Assembly (NCBI GenBank): GCA_944386455.1
Contig: CALXBC010000015.1
Coordinates: 1-54,221 of the forward strand
DNA: 54,221 bases
From: an uncultured Clostridia bacterium
Lineage (GTDB): Bacteria; Bacillota; Clostridia; Oscillospirales; Ruminococcaceae
Direction: 5' to 3'
This document shows, piece by piece, positions 29,761 to 37,503 of this stretch (position 1 is the first letter of the stretch; the number at the start of each line of letters is the position of its first letter). Position numbers and translations under genes: made by a program. Below the pieces are notes generated by a model. It was not told the origin of the DNA. It searched no databases and was given only the letters and a program-made list of their open reading frames with translations.

Positions 29761-30803
29761 AGATTCATCACCTCGCTTTCCTGCGGAGCATCGGATTTTA
29801 GAAATTCTCCAAGCGTTTGTTCTCCGCCGGTAAAATTCGGCTCGGTATCCTCGGTAAAGGAGATATATCCCTGTTTTCCGAAATCAATCGGCTCTTTTGT
29901 AATAACGCTGCCGCCGTGATTAACGCCCACCCTTGGTTCAACCGAACAGAAACGGCCGCCGTCATCGCTGTGACGCAGATGGTAGCAGTACAGCCCTTGA
30001 GGGATATCCGCGTCCGTCAGGCGGGCGTTGGTAAACAGAGCAGGTTTGCCAAGCAGTTCGATCTGCTGGTATTCCTCAAGCTCCAAATGGATATATTTTG
30101 TTCCTTCGGAGTTCAGGCATAAATCCAAATCAAGCGGATCATAGTCCCACAGCTTACAGGCAAATTCAACCGCCTCCGCTTCGCTTTCGGGGCAGTATTC
30201 CTCAATCCGTTCTCCGTTTTGATAGCTGCATCGGCCGCAGTTTTGTCCGATATCCTCGTCCGCCCATTCATGCTCCAGCCTAATATCGGGGAACATCTGC
30301 GTCAGCTTTTCGAGAATGGGATGCGGCGCAGACCATGCCGTTTGGAAATACAGTGTGTCGCCGTCATGGTAGTCGATGGTATCCTCACTATATCCATAGG
30401 CATTCCATTTGGTTCCCCAATTCGAGATGCACCAATCGTACCATGTCGGCGCGCCGAAGTCACGGATATTGCGCCATGCGGCTTTGCCAAGCTCCCATTC
30501 GTCACGCCTGATATCTGTACGCTGGCGCAGGAAAATTTCTTCGCTTTCCACAGGAATGTTTCGCAGCTTATCCATATTCATGGTTCCGGCGAGTGTATAC
30601 ACATCGATAAAATCCCGATAGACTTTCAGTCCTCGGTCAGTTCGGCTGCCTGCCTCAATATCGAGACTTTTTGACATAGGAATGATCTTGTTAAAATCCA
30701 CCGATCCGATACCATGTTCATCGGATTTGATTGTTTCCAGCATTGACCGGATTTTTTCAGGATCGCCTTGAAGCGATATATGGTTTACAACATGATTCGG
30801 CAT
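29754..30803 (-). CDS. Api92/YubB ferredoxin-like-domain protein
   Basis: The 349-residue protein begins MPNHVVNHISLQGDPEKIRS, followed by DEHGIGSVDFNKIIPMSKSL. This is the N-terminal ferredoxin-like domain of Api92/YubB proteins (PN...N.......... G..DFN.IIP.P). The middle contains WYDWCISNWGTKWNAYGYSE, also family-typical, with the repeated W residues. The C-terminal half is extra and unassigned. It ends SEVMNLC. The function is unknown; the family spreads with plasmids and phages. SD GGAGAAGTAATAA; it directly follows dcm. Confidence 0.85.
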   Translation of the reverse strand: MPNHVVNHISLQGDPEKIRSMLETIKSDEHGIGSVDFNKIIPMSKSLDIEAGSRTDRGLKVYRDFIDVYTLAGTMNMDKLRNIPVESEEIFLRQRTDIRRDEWELGKAAWRNIRDFGAPTWYDWCISNWGTKWNAYGYSEDTIDYHDGDTLYFQTAWSAPHPILEKLTQMFPDIRLEHEWADEDIGQNCGRCSYQNGERIEEYCPESEAEAVEFACKLWDYDPLDLDLCLNSEGTKYIHLELEEYQQIELLGKPALFTNARLTDADIPQGLYCYHLRHSDDGGRFCSVEPRVGVNHGGSVITKEPIDFGKQGYISFTEDTEPNFTGGEQTLGEFLKSDAPQESEVMNLC

Positions 30804-30806
30804 TTA

Positions 30807-31910
30807 TTACTTCTCCTGTTCATAGTAAATTTCTTTTATTTTCTGCCCGATAGCAGAAATGACGGGAACGCTAACTGCGTTGCCCGCCATTTTGTATAGC
30901 CGACAGTCCGAGAGACCTGTTGCGGCTGCTTTATTAAATTGTTCATCGGTAAAGCCCTGCAAGCGCCAGCATTCAATCGGCATGAGTTTTCGGATTCTGC
31001 CTTTGTGCCATACACCGCGCCGATCCTGTGCCGTGATGGTGAACATCGGCTCATTGGGTTCTTTGACTCTGCGCCCTTGCTGACGGACGGTTTCTCTATC
31101 GGGCGTGAGGATCGCTCTGGGTTCATCTGTCACAAGAACGGCAGAGTGTTCGCCTCTGTGATTGCTGACTCCGCTGTCCTGTCTTGCCGTAATGCATCGG
31201 GCGGTATCGGTAATAATGGGATCGGGATTCATATCAATAAAATACAATCCTGTTTTGCCGCCCCAGCCGCCGCTGCCTGCACACTGCGTACAAGCTACTC
31301 CGTTTGTTTCATAGACTCTTTGTCCCTGTGGTCCTGAGATAAGTTCTTTAAGATTTTCCGCATTGCCGCAGGTGAGAGGAAATATCCGTCCGGCACCTCG
31401 TCCTCCAAAACTTGCGACAATGTACAGCCGCCTTCGCTGCTGCGGGACTCCGAAATTTGCGCTGTTATGCACACACCATTCGAGATCATACCCCAGCTCA
31501 GTAAGCGTGGAGAAGATGGTAGTAAGCGTCCTGCCGCCGTCATGCGATAACAAACCGGGGACATTTTCCAGGAGAAGATATGCAGGCCGTTTCGCCTCAG
31601 CGATTCGGGCAACCTCAAAGAAGAGAGTTCCTCTTGTATCGTCTGCAAATCCGAGCCGTTTTCCGGCAACCGAGAAGCTTTGGCATGGAAAGCCCGCACA
31701 GATGAGATCGATGTCGGGCAGGTCATTTGGGTTGATAGTTCTTGCGTCTTCAAAATACAGTTCTCCTTTTGGATTGTAGATAGCGTTATATGCCTGATTT
31801 GTATATTTATCTATCTCGCAGTGACCGATGCATTCGTAGCCGCCGACTGCTTCCAGTCCTGAGCGGAAACCGCCGATCCCCGCGAACATATCAAAAAATC
31901 GTATCGACAT
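30807..31910 (-). CDS. DNA cytosine-5 methyltransferase
   Basis: This 367-residue C5 methyltransferase has the ordered motifs FDMFAGIGGFRSGLEAVGG (I, SAM), AGFPCQSFSVAG (IV, catalytic Cys), LLLENVPGLLSHDGG (VI) and VPQQRRRLYIVASFGG (VIII). The target-recognition region follows, then MAGNAVSVPVISAIGQKI (IX-X). No restriction endonuclease gene adjoins, so it is probably a solitary methylase protecting the element from recipient restriction. A 6-bp hairpin abuts the start codon. The recognition site cannot be read from sequence. Confidence 0.93.
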   Translation of the reverse strand: MSIRFFDMFAGIGGFRSGLEAVGGYECIGHCEIDKYTNQAYNAIYNPKGELYFEDARTINPNDLPDIDLICAGFPCQSFSVAGKRLGFADDTRGTLFFEVARIAEAKRPAYLLLENVPGLLSHDGGRTLTTIFSTLTELGYDLEWCVHNSANFGVPQQRRRLYIVASFGGRGAGRIFPLTCGNAENLKELISGPQGQRVYETNGVACTQCAGSGGWGGKTGLYFIDMNPDPIITDTARCITARQDSGVSNHRGEHSAVLVTDEPRAILTPDRETVRQQGRRVKEPNEPMFTITAQDRRGVWHKGRIRKLMPIECWRLQGFTDEQFNKAAATGLSDCRLYKMAGNAVSVPVISAIGQKIKEIYYEQEK

Positions 31911-31925
31911 AGGGCGTCACGCCCT
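31911..31925 (-). promoter_or_regulatory. hairpin over the dcm ribosome-binding site
   Basis: AGGGCG and CGCCCT with a 3-base loop sit directly before the ATG at 31910 and cover the only Shine-Dalgarno-like sequence (AAGGG). This would lower or gate dcm translation. Confidence 0.55.
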
Positions 31926-31946
31926 TTATTTTCACATCATCCTTCC

Positions 31947-32240
31947 TTACTGCATTTTCATACCGAAATCCTGTGCTTTGCTCATTTCCTGTTCTTCTGC
32001 AAGCTCCTGCTCCGTCAGTCTGCGGAAACTGTCCTCGCCGGGGACAACGCCAAGCTGCCTGCCGTTATCAAAATCACAGTGCAGCGTTCCCATATCATCC
32101 ACCGCCCTGACCGTACCTCTCGTGTTAGGCTCGATGGGGCGGGGGTCGTCGCCCATCTGCAAAAGCATGATCCTTGTGCCGGGCGGATAGTTGTCCTTCA
32201 TACGCTGTGCAAAGCGCCGCTCTGTTTCAAATTTGTTCAT
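31947..32240 (-). CDS. DUF4314 protein
   Basis: The 97-residue product (start ATG at 32240 after GGAGATGGAATGAG) contains YPPGTRIMLLQMGDDPRPIE, PNTRGTVRAVDDMGTLHCDF and DNGRQLGVVPGEDSFR. This is the DUF4314 SH3-like fold (YP.GTR..L..M.D...P...GT.G.V..VDD.G.....WD.G..L....G.D). It is common in phages and conjugative elements, function unknown. It ends EEQEMSKAQDFGMKMQ, an acidic helix with the Met-rich tip. It is coupled to the upstream gene, whose last codons hold its SD. Confidence 0.88.
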   Translation of the reverse strand: MNKFETERRFAQRMKDNYPPGTRIMLLQMGDDPRPIEPNTRGTVRAVDDMGTLHCDFDNGRQLGVVPGEDSFRRLTEQELAEEQEMSKAQDFGMKMQ

Positions 32241-32241
32241 C

Positions 32242-32583
32242 TCATTCCATCTCCATTCCAAATAATTCTTCCGGCGACCAGGTAAAGCTGAAATTCACTT
32301 CCTTTATATTGTCACAGTAATCTGCAAGGAAGCTGCTGCCGGATTTAAGCCGTGAGGAAAGCTGCAGAATATCCGAATAGGAGGCATCAATTGTTTCCCC
32401 CTCACCATAGAGGTAAGCATCGGCATGAATCAACACTTCTGTTTCTTCATCGATATATTTCAGAAAGTCATCGAATTCATCCCAATCCTCCAAATCATCG
32501 TATTCTCTCGGAATTCCTCCAACGAGAAAACTTACTGCGTCATTTCCTGCCGTTACAGTTACCTGAGAAAAGAGTAAGGCCAT
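32242..32583 (-). CDS. uncharacterised 113-residue acidic protein
   Basis: The product is MALLFSQVTVTAGNDAVSFL, VGGIPREYDDLEDWDEFDDF and EVNFSFTWSPEELFGMEME. It is strongly acidic and beta-rich, with no membrane span. I do not recognise a named family with confidence. Its last codons contain the ribosome site of DUF4314 (translational coupling), and the tail FGMEME belongs to the recurrent tip set. SD GGAGGGATATGAAAT. It lies 3 bases after the upstream 287-residue gene. Confidence 0.65.
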   Translation of the reverse strand: MALLFSQVTVTAGNDAVSFLVGGIPREYDDLEDWDEFDDFLKYIDEETEVLIHADAYLYGEGETIDASYSDILQLSSRLKSGSSFLADYCDNIKEVNFSFTWSPEELFGMEME

Positions 32584-32586
32584 ATT

Positions 32587-33450
32587 TCATATCCCTCCAA
32601 TCTGCTGTTTTTCGAAGCCGAGATTATCAGACATTCTCTGTTGGAAATCCATTTCGTTTTCCATGAAGTAATCATTGCCGCTGTGCCAGAAAGACACATA
32701 AATATCTCCGTCATCGGTTTTGATTTCACGCTGTTCCAGACCTTCTCCAAAGCCATCCGCCGCCTGACCGATCAACTCATCGATCCATTCTTTTTCTTCT
32801 TCGGGGGAGAAGGGTTCCCGAAGTCCGGTGTGGATTACACCGTACAGCTCACCGCCGAATTTCTGCACATCCCAAACAGCAGAGACGAGCTTGGCTTTTG
32901 CACCTGCGCTGCCGTCAAAATAGTCCTCCATATTATGAAGATCGCGCTCCTGTTCACGCTTTACAAGTTCACGGATTGCCTCCTCATGGGCAACGCCGTA
33001 ACCGTTGTCAACCTCGTACCAATCCCCATATTCTTCATCTGTCATGTGAATTTGGAGAGGGCAGTAATAATTAACGGTAACGCTGATAAGTTCCTCCGTC
33101 ATGGCTTTGATATCTTCCATAACTGCCTGCGGAGAGAAATACTGACTGTGGATGATATGTTGTTCCAGTTCTTCCAAAATTTCCGGTATGGCGTTTTCCA
33201 CCATGTGGGCGCACAGGTTGGCGTCTTCCAATGAATGAGACGGTTTGAACAGCACCGCCAAGCTGTTGCCGATATCCGAATCGGCAAAGAGCTTTACCTG
33301 AATGCCGCCGTCCTCATCGTCGTTAATGGGAATGTTCCGTAGTCGGCTGCGGATACCGATCTGCGACAGATCATACAGCAGGGAGAAGGGATCAGAGGAA
33401 AGGTTCAGCACGGCTGTTTGATCTCCGTTTTGAATCAGGGCGTTAATCAT
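32587..33450 (-). CDS. uncharacterised 287-residue conjugative-element protein
   Basis: Blocks visible are MINALIQNGDQTAVLNLSSD, GIQVKLFADSDIGNSLAVLF, FSPQAVMEDIKAMTEELISV and DIYVSFWHSGNDYFMENEMD. It is acidic and soluble, with no motif that I can assign. It overlaps the upstream gene by 8 bases and is followed after 3 bases by the 113-residue gene, so these form the first block of the leftward operon. Proteins with this FWHSGNDYF-type ending occur in related elements, but I know no function. Confidence 0.65.
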   Translation of the reverse strand: MINALIQNGDQTAVLNLSSDPFSLLYDLSQIGIRSRLRNIPINDDEDGGIQVKLFADSDIGNSLAVLFKPSHSLEDANLCAHMVENAIPEILEELEQHIIHSQYFSPQAVMEDIKAMTEELISVTVNYYCPLQIHMTDEEYGDWYEVDNGYGVAHEEAIRELVKREQERDLHNMEDYFDGSAGAKAKLVSAVWDVQKFGGELYGVIHTGLREPFSPEEEKEWIDELIGQAADGFGEGLEQREIKTDDGDIYVSFWHSGNDYFMENEMDFQQRMSDNLGFEKQQIGGI

Positions 33451-34135
33451 ATCGTACCTCCGTATTATTTAAGATTGCAGTGCCATAGCGGGCGATGGTT
33501 ACCGCCTGTACGATCAGACGGAAGGCATTGTCGGAGACGATGCCGTTGTCCGCCAGCTCGTACAGTGATATTTGTTTTTCGCCGGTCTGCAGTTCCTTAA
33601 CTGCTTTCCATAGGGCGTAGCTGTCTGTGGAAACATTTCCGAGACGGACGCTTTTTAAATCCACTTTTCCGTTTGGGGTGAATAGGTGTTTTGTTTTTAT
33701 CCACAGTGTATGGTCGGCAGTCAGCAGATACAAAACAGCGAGAGTCTTTTTACCGGGCTTTCGCATAGATAATCGCTCGGCTTCAAAAATCTGCTTGTGC
33801 CTGTTGTTTTGGAATATCATTTCTGCATCATCCTTTCGGTGGTATATTTGTGACAGGCGTTTTTGGAATGCTGTATTTTGGGCATCTTTGAAAACAGCTT
33901 TTACCGCATCGCCAATAGTAGCTGCGCCGCATCCAAGCCGGATATCCAACACAGGACAGAGCGTCAAGATGCATCCATTCTTTTTTCTGTAGTAGAGACA
34001 AAGTCTGCAATCGCAGTCTTTCTTGGTGTATTGATACAATCTGCGAAACCGACCTCCGCCTTTCTGTGTGCCGTAGGGCAGTTTTTTCATGATCGCCTCC
34101 ATACTGTTGAGGGCGGGGGTATTGGTAAAGTACAT
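33443..34135 (-). CDS. Cys-rich first gene of the conjugative element
   Basis: The ATG at 34135 follows AAAAGGAGCTGACAAA (the frame extends upstream without a site). The 230-residue product begins MYFTNTPALNSMEAIMKKLP and has a Cys cluster CDCRLCLYYRKKNGCILTLC, a likely zinc knuckle. It continues with FQNNRHKQIFEAERLSMRKP, LAVLYLLTADHTLWIKTKHL and QISLYELADNGIVSDNAFRL. The middle looks like a helical repeat (growing-culture type DNA-associated protein), but I cannot name the family. It is the promoter-proximal gene and lies behind two terminator-like hairpins, so it may control entry into the operon. Confidence 0.7.
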   Translation of the reverse strand: MYFTNTPALNSMEAIMKKLPYGTQKGGGRFRRLYQYTKKDCDCRLCLYYRKKNGCILTLCPVLDIRLGCGAATIGDAVKAVFKDAQNTAFQKRLSQIYHRKDDAEMIFQNNRHKQIFEAERLSMRKPGKKTLAVLYLLTADHTLWIKTKHLFTPNGKVDLKSVRLGNVSTDSYALWKAVKELQTGEKQISLYELADNGIVSDNAFRLIVQAVTIARYGTAILNNTEVRYD

Positions 34136-34160
34136 TTTGTCAGCTCCTTTTCGTGAAATG

Positions 34161-34194
34161 AAAAAAGCCCGAAGTCTTTTGCAAAACTTCGGGC
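34161..34194 (-). terminator. terminator hairpin in the leader of the first element gene
   Basis: GCCCGAAGT (34167-34175) pairs with ACTTCGGGC (34186-34194). On the minus strand the stem is followed by six T. It lies 26 bases before the ATG at 34135 and would stop incoming transcription unless antiterminated. Confidence 0.8.
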
Positions 34195-34204
34195 AGTTAA
34201 ACGC

Positions 34205-34243
34205 AAAAACGGCAGACAAGTTTTTAGTGACTTGTTTGCCGTT
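34205..34243 (-). terminator. second, upstream terminator-like hairpin of the leader
   Basis: A 14-bp stem (34208-34221/34230-34243, one wobble) with an 8-base loop is followed by a run of five T on the minus strand. With the hairpin at 34161-34194 it makes a tandem pair. Confidence 0.7.
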
Positions 34244-34349
34244 TGAAGCAGTTATTCTGTTGTACGGGAGTTCAATTCTATCCGCAAAGCAAAAACAACC
34301 GTTTTATATCTACGAATATGCATCTTGAAATCCCGGCGTTTGGGCAGCA

Positions 34350-34374
34350 AAAAACCCCGATAAAATCGGGGTTT
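34350..34374 (-). terminator. terminator of the tRNA-Ala transcript
   Basis: AAACCCCGAT and ATCGGGGTTT (34352-34361/34365-34374) form a perfect stem followed by TTTTTTGC on the minus strand. A smaller AT-rich hairpin (about 34382-34401) lies between it and the tRNA. Confidence 0.8.
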
Positions 34375-34406
34375 ATGCGGAACATATCTTTTTTATGTTC
34401 CTATTA

Positions 34407-34482
34407 TGGTGGACCCGAAGAGATTCGAACTCTCGACCTCCGCGATGCGAACGCGGCGCTCTCCCAACTGAGCCACGAGCCC
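34407..34482 (-). tRNA. tRNA-Ala(CGC)
   Basis: The minus strand folds into a full cloverleaf. The acceptor GGGCTCG pairs with CGGGTCC, the D-arm is GCTC/GAGC, and the anticodon stem CCGCG/CGCGG surrounds loop TTCGCAT (anticodon CGC). The T-arm is GAGAG/CTCTT, and the discriminator A and CCA are encoded. It marks the right border zone of the conjugative element, although no matching 3' repeat was found on the left. Confidence 0.93.
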
Positions 34483-34779
34483 ATATCATTTTTTCTTAAA
34501 AGCAGTATTTATTATAGCATAATCAAAGCAGTTTGTCCAGTATTATTTCAAAAAAAGATGAAAAGCCAGGAGAATACAATATCTATTGTACTTCTATACA
34601 GCGCATTATTATAAGGAATCCCGCATCTTAATTTTAATGCAAGATTGTGTCAATTGCTTGAGACATGGATTACCTGTAAAACTGCAGTTCTGCATGTTTT
34701 TACCCTTTTTGAAAGCAAATTTTTCACTTCTTTTTGATGAAAGATTCTGTATCAATTCATTTTTTTATTTCCAGAAACT

Positions 34780-36081
34780 TTATCCGGCTTCCTGATTTTC
34801 ACGATATTTTTTTAAAAACAGCTTTTCCTGAATAATTGAAACAATCCAGTGAACGACCATACCAAAGCCGAACATCAGAACAATAGCGTCCATATTAAAT
34901 ACGATCGCTTTTGCGAGATACAGGACATAAAAAATGCCATAATAGATCAAGTTGATAATAACCGAATTTACCGCATTGTATGTTGTCTTACCAAGTCCAA
35001 TAAAAATATTGTCTATGATTGCATACCCCGCATAAGCGATATAGAAGGGTGACAACTTCAGCACGATATCAAATATTTCATTTGCATTTGAAAGTTTTTG
35101 AGCATATTGAAAAAAAGGCATCCAGCCTGGAATCGATAACGTCCATAAAATAACAACCGCGCCGCTGATAAAATAGTAATTTGATTGCTTCAAATTCTTA
35201 TAGCCTACTTTGCAGTCGCTTTTGATAACCTCTGCAAGAGCGGAAATTGGAAGCAGCAGCCATCCCCAGATAAAGTTGTTCGCAATCCAGTAGTTGCCCT
35301 GCTCGGCAACAAGATTCAACATTCTGCAAATCATAACAGCGTAGATAAAATTATCAATAAACTGCTGCAGCCCTGAGAACACACCGGTTCTACACCATTC
35401 CCTGAAGGCGTAAATGTCGGTCTTTTTATACCATGATAGTTTGATATAGCCACCCGCATAAAGCAGCAGAAACGAAGCAGCCGCAAGAATTGTGTTTACA
35501 ATGATATTTGAAACCGCCGCACCATAGACACTAAAATTGGGAATCAGCAAAAAATCCGCAATCACAGACAAAATCGTTCGGAGCGCCAGAAAAATATAGA
35601 TATTCTTGCTCTTACCCACAACCACGAAAACCACATTGAAAAAACTCACGGTGATAGCAATCATAAAGGCAATGGTTTCGAGTCTGAGATATGTATTCGT
35701 CACAGAAAAAGCAATTTTGCCGGGATTCATGACGGATATCAGTTTACTGCCGTAAATCAAAACACCGAGGGAAAACATCATATATGCAATAAAACAAACA
35801 GCCCCTGTTTTAAATACACTTTCTGCAAATTGCTCTTTTCGGCTTTTCAATATTTTATTGAGAATGGAATAAAGCGGAACAATCAAAAAAGCTTGTAAGG
35901 TTTCGTTCATCAAGTCAAACCATTCCATCTGACCGATGATATCAAATGTTTCCGCTTCACCGTTTGCAGAAAGCAGAAAGGTTTTAACTGTTTGATAGAC
36001 AGCAGGAATCAACGCCAAAGCACAAAGCGAGAACCATAGCTGCCAGTTGAATTGTTTCAGGCACTTTAATTTTCCTTTCAT
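34780..36081 (-). CDS. MATE-family multidrug/polysaccharide-type exporter
   Basis: The start ATG at 36081 follows AAGGAGTTAAA. The 433-residue protein has about 12 membrane helices in two halves (for example FSLCALALIPAVYQTVKTFL, FMIAITVSFFNVVFVVVGKS, YYFISGAVVILWTLSIPGWM). The order of polar breaks is typical of MATE transporters, which use Na+ or H+ gradients. It is AT-rich compared with neighbours and lies alone between tRNA-Ala and ferredoxin. The 300 bases between its end and the tRNA hold no gene that I can support. The substrate is unknown. Confidence 0.85.
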   Translation of the reverse strand: MKGKLKCLKQFNWQLWFSLCALALIPAVYQTVKTFLLSANGEAETFDIIGQMEWFDLMNETLQAFLIVPLYSILNKILKSRKEQFAESVFKTGAVCFIAYMMFSLGVLIYGSKLISVMNPGKIAFSVTNTYLRLETIAFMIAITVSFFNVVFVVVGKSKNIYIFLALRTILSVIADFLLIPNFSVYGAAVSNIIVNTILAAASFLLLYAGGYIKLSWYKKTDIYAFREWCRTGVFSGLQQFIDNFIYAVMICRMLNLVAEQGNYWIANNFIWGWLLLPISALAEVIKSDCKVGYKNLKQSNYYFISGAVVILWTLSIPGWMPFFQYAQKLSNANEIFDIVLKLSPFYIAYAGYAIIDNIFIGLGKTTYNAVNSVIINLIYYGIFYVLYLAKAIVFNMDAIVLMFGFGMVVHWIVSIIQEKLFLKKYRENQEAG

Positions 36082-36296
36082 TTTAACTCCTTGTACAATT
36101 CTTGCATACGGTTTAGAATTTTCAGCATCAGTCCTATATCCCATGGAAGCCGGATAACAGCTTATTTTACTAAAATGCTTTTACTGTCACGGTTTAGCTT
36201 TTATATAGGCAGTGAGGCCATACAGTTATACTATATTGCAATATTAAGTGATATGCATTTTTCTGTAATACAGGAGCGCAATAAGTATTAGACGGA

Positions 36297-36329
36297 TGAA
36301 AAAAGGAGAAGCTCTTCAGCCTCTCCTTT
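36297..36329 (-). terminator. terminator after the ferredoxin gene
   Basis: AAAGGAGA (36302-36309) pairs with TCTCCTTT (36322-36329); on the minus strand a run of T follows (complement of 36300-36304). The stretch 36145-36296 shows no other feature. Confidence 0.7.
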
Positions 36330-36334
36330 CATCA

Positions 36335-36508
36335 TTATTCCTGCGGATTCGGAGCACCTACCGGACATACGCCGGCGCAGGCGCCGCATTCGATGCAGAG
36401 ATCCGGATCGATCTCATATTTTCCGTCGCCTTCTTTAATAGCGTCAACCGGACATTCCGCCTGGCAGGCGCCGCAGCTGATGCAGTCATCATTGATACAA
36501 TATGCCAT
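36335..36508 (-). CDS. 2[4Fe-4S] ferredoxin
   Basis: The 57-residue protein starts MAYCINDDCISCGACQAECP and continues VDAIKEGDGKYEIDPDLCIE, CGACAGVCPVGAP. Two CxxCxxCxxxCP motifs bind two cubane clusters, as in clostridial ferredoxins, low-potential electron carriers for hydrogenase, pyruvate:ferredoxin oxidoreductase and others. The ATG at 36508 follows GAGGAGGTGTATTCCA. It is monocistronic, with its own terminator. Confidence 0.96.
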   Translation of the reverse strand: MAYCINDDCISCGACQAECPVDAIKEGDGKYEIDPDLCIECGACAGVCPVGAPNPQE

Positions 36509-36619
36509 TGGAATACACCTCCTCAAAAGAACAGGCCGTGACTATTCACAGCCTTATGCCTCTATTTTACCACAATTTTATGATTTTTCAAGGCTTTTCT
36601 GAAAACAAAATGAAAAAGG

Positions 36620-37486
36620 TTATTCTTCTAAAGAAGAGAGCTCCTTTAGTTCCTTTTTGTCCACCTTGATAACAGCATCCTTCAGCACGCGAACCTCCTT
36701 TTTATGATAAGTGCGAGGCGCCGCATCCGGATTTTTGTCCAGCCGTATTTTCAGCATCCCGGTCAAAAGATTGACATCGATAACCGTCCCCCGTCCATCC
36801 GGGCATTCCACCAAAGCGCCGTTTTTCGGGGTCGCGCGCAGCAGCTGCTCATATACATCCTGCTCATATTTCAGACAGCACATCAGTCTGCCGCAGGTAC
36901 CTGAAATTTTGGTCGGATTGAGAGAAAGAGACTGCTCCTTTGCCATTTTGATAGAAACCGGCTGAAACTCGCCCAGAAAAGTAGAGCAGCAAAACGGCCG
37001 GCCGCAGATACCGAGTCCCCCCAGCATTTTGGACTCGTCCCGCACGCCGATCTGCCGAAGCTCGATTCTGGTACGGAAGACCGAGGCCAGATCTTTTACC
37101 AATTCTCTGAAATCCACTCGCCCGTCAGCGGTAAAGTAAAATAAAATTTTATTATTATCAAACGTATATTCTGCATCCACCAGCTTCATATCCAGCTTAT
37201 GCTCCAGGATCTTTTTTGAACAAAGCGCAAAAGCATCCTTGCTTTTTTCCTCGTTGTCCCTGATTTTTTTCAAGTCATCCTCATTGGCAATCCGAATAAC
37301 CGGCTTGAGCGGGGAAACCACCTCACTGTCAGGCACCTCGCGGTTTGCGAGCGCGACCTCACCGCATTCGATTCCCCGTGATGTTTCTACAATAACCTTT
37401 TCCCCTGTATTGATCTGCTGACCGTTTGGATCGAAATAATAGACCTTTCCGACATTTTTAAAACGGACTCCAATAATTTCCGCCAT
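36620..37486 (-). CDS. ricT: PSP1/RicT (YaaT) family protein
   Basis: The 288-residue product contains IGVRFKNVGKVYYFDPNGQQ, GEVALANREVPDSEVVSPLK, and the conserved core LEHKLDMKLVDAEYTFDNNK, LFYFTADGRVDFRELVKDLA and GGLGICGRPFCCSTFLGEFQ. That core is the Cys-rich signature of PSP1/RicT. In Bacillus the RicAFT complex carries iron-sulfur clusters and guides RNA processing and sporulation signalling. It follows holB by 17 bases, the same order as holB-yaaT in Bacillus. Start ATG at 37486 (SD AGGAGGCAGATGG). Confidence 0.93.
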   Translation of the reverse strand: MAEIIGVRFKNVGKVYYFDPNGQQINTGEKVIVETSRGIECGEVALANREVPDSEVVSPLKPVIRIANEDDLKKIRDNEEKSKDAFALCSKKILEHKLDMKLVDAEYTFDNNKILFYFTADGRVDFRELVKDLASVFRTRIELRQIGVRDESKMLGGLGICGRPFCCSTFLGEFQPVSIKMAKEQSLSLNPTKISGTCGRLMCCLKYEQDVYEQLLRATPKNGALVECPDGRGTVIDVNLLTGMLKIRLDKNPDAAPRTYHKKEVRVLKDAVIKVDKKELKELSSLEE

Positions 37487-37503
37487 CCATCTGCCTCCTG
37501 TAC

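Noticed and set aside
30807-31910. Complete restriction-modification system
   Set aside because: No endonuclease gene adjoins either methyltransferase, so both are treated as solitary.
34407-34482. tRNA-Ala 3' end as attachment site of the conjugative element
   Set aside because: I looked for a copy of the tRNA 3' end in 1-1700 and saw none, so the claim is not supported.
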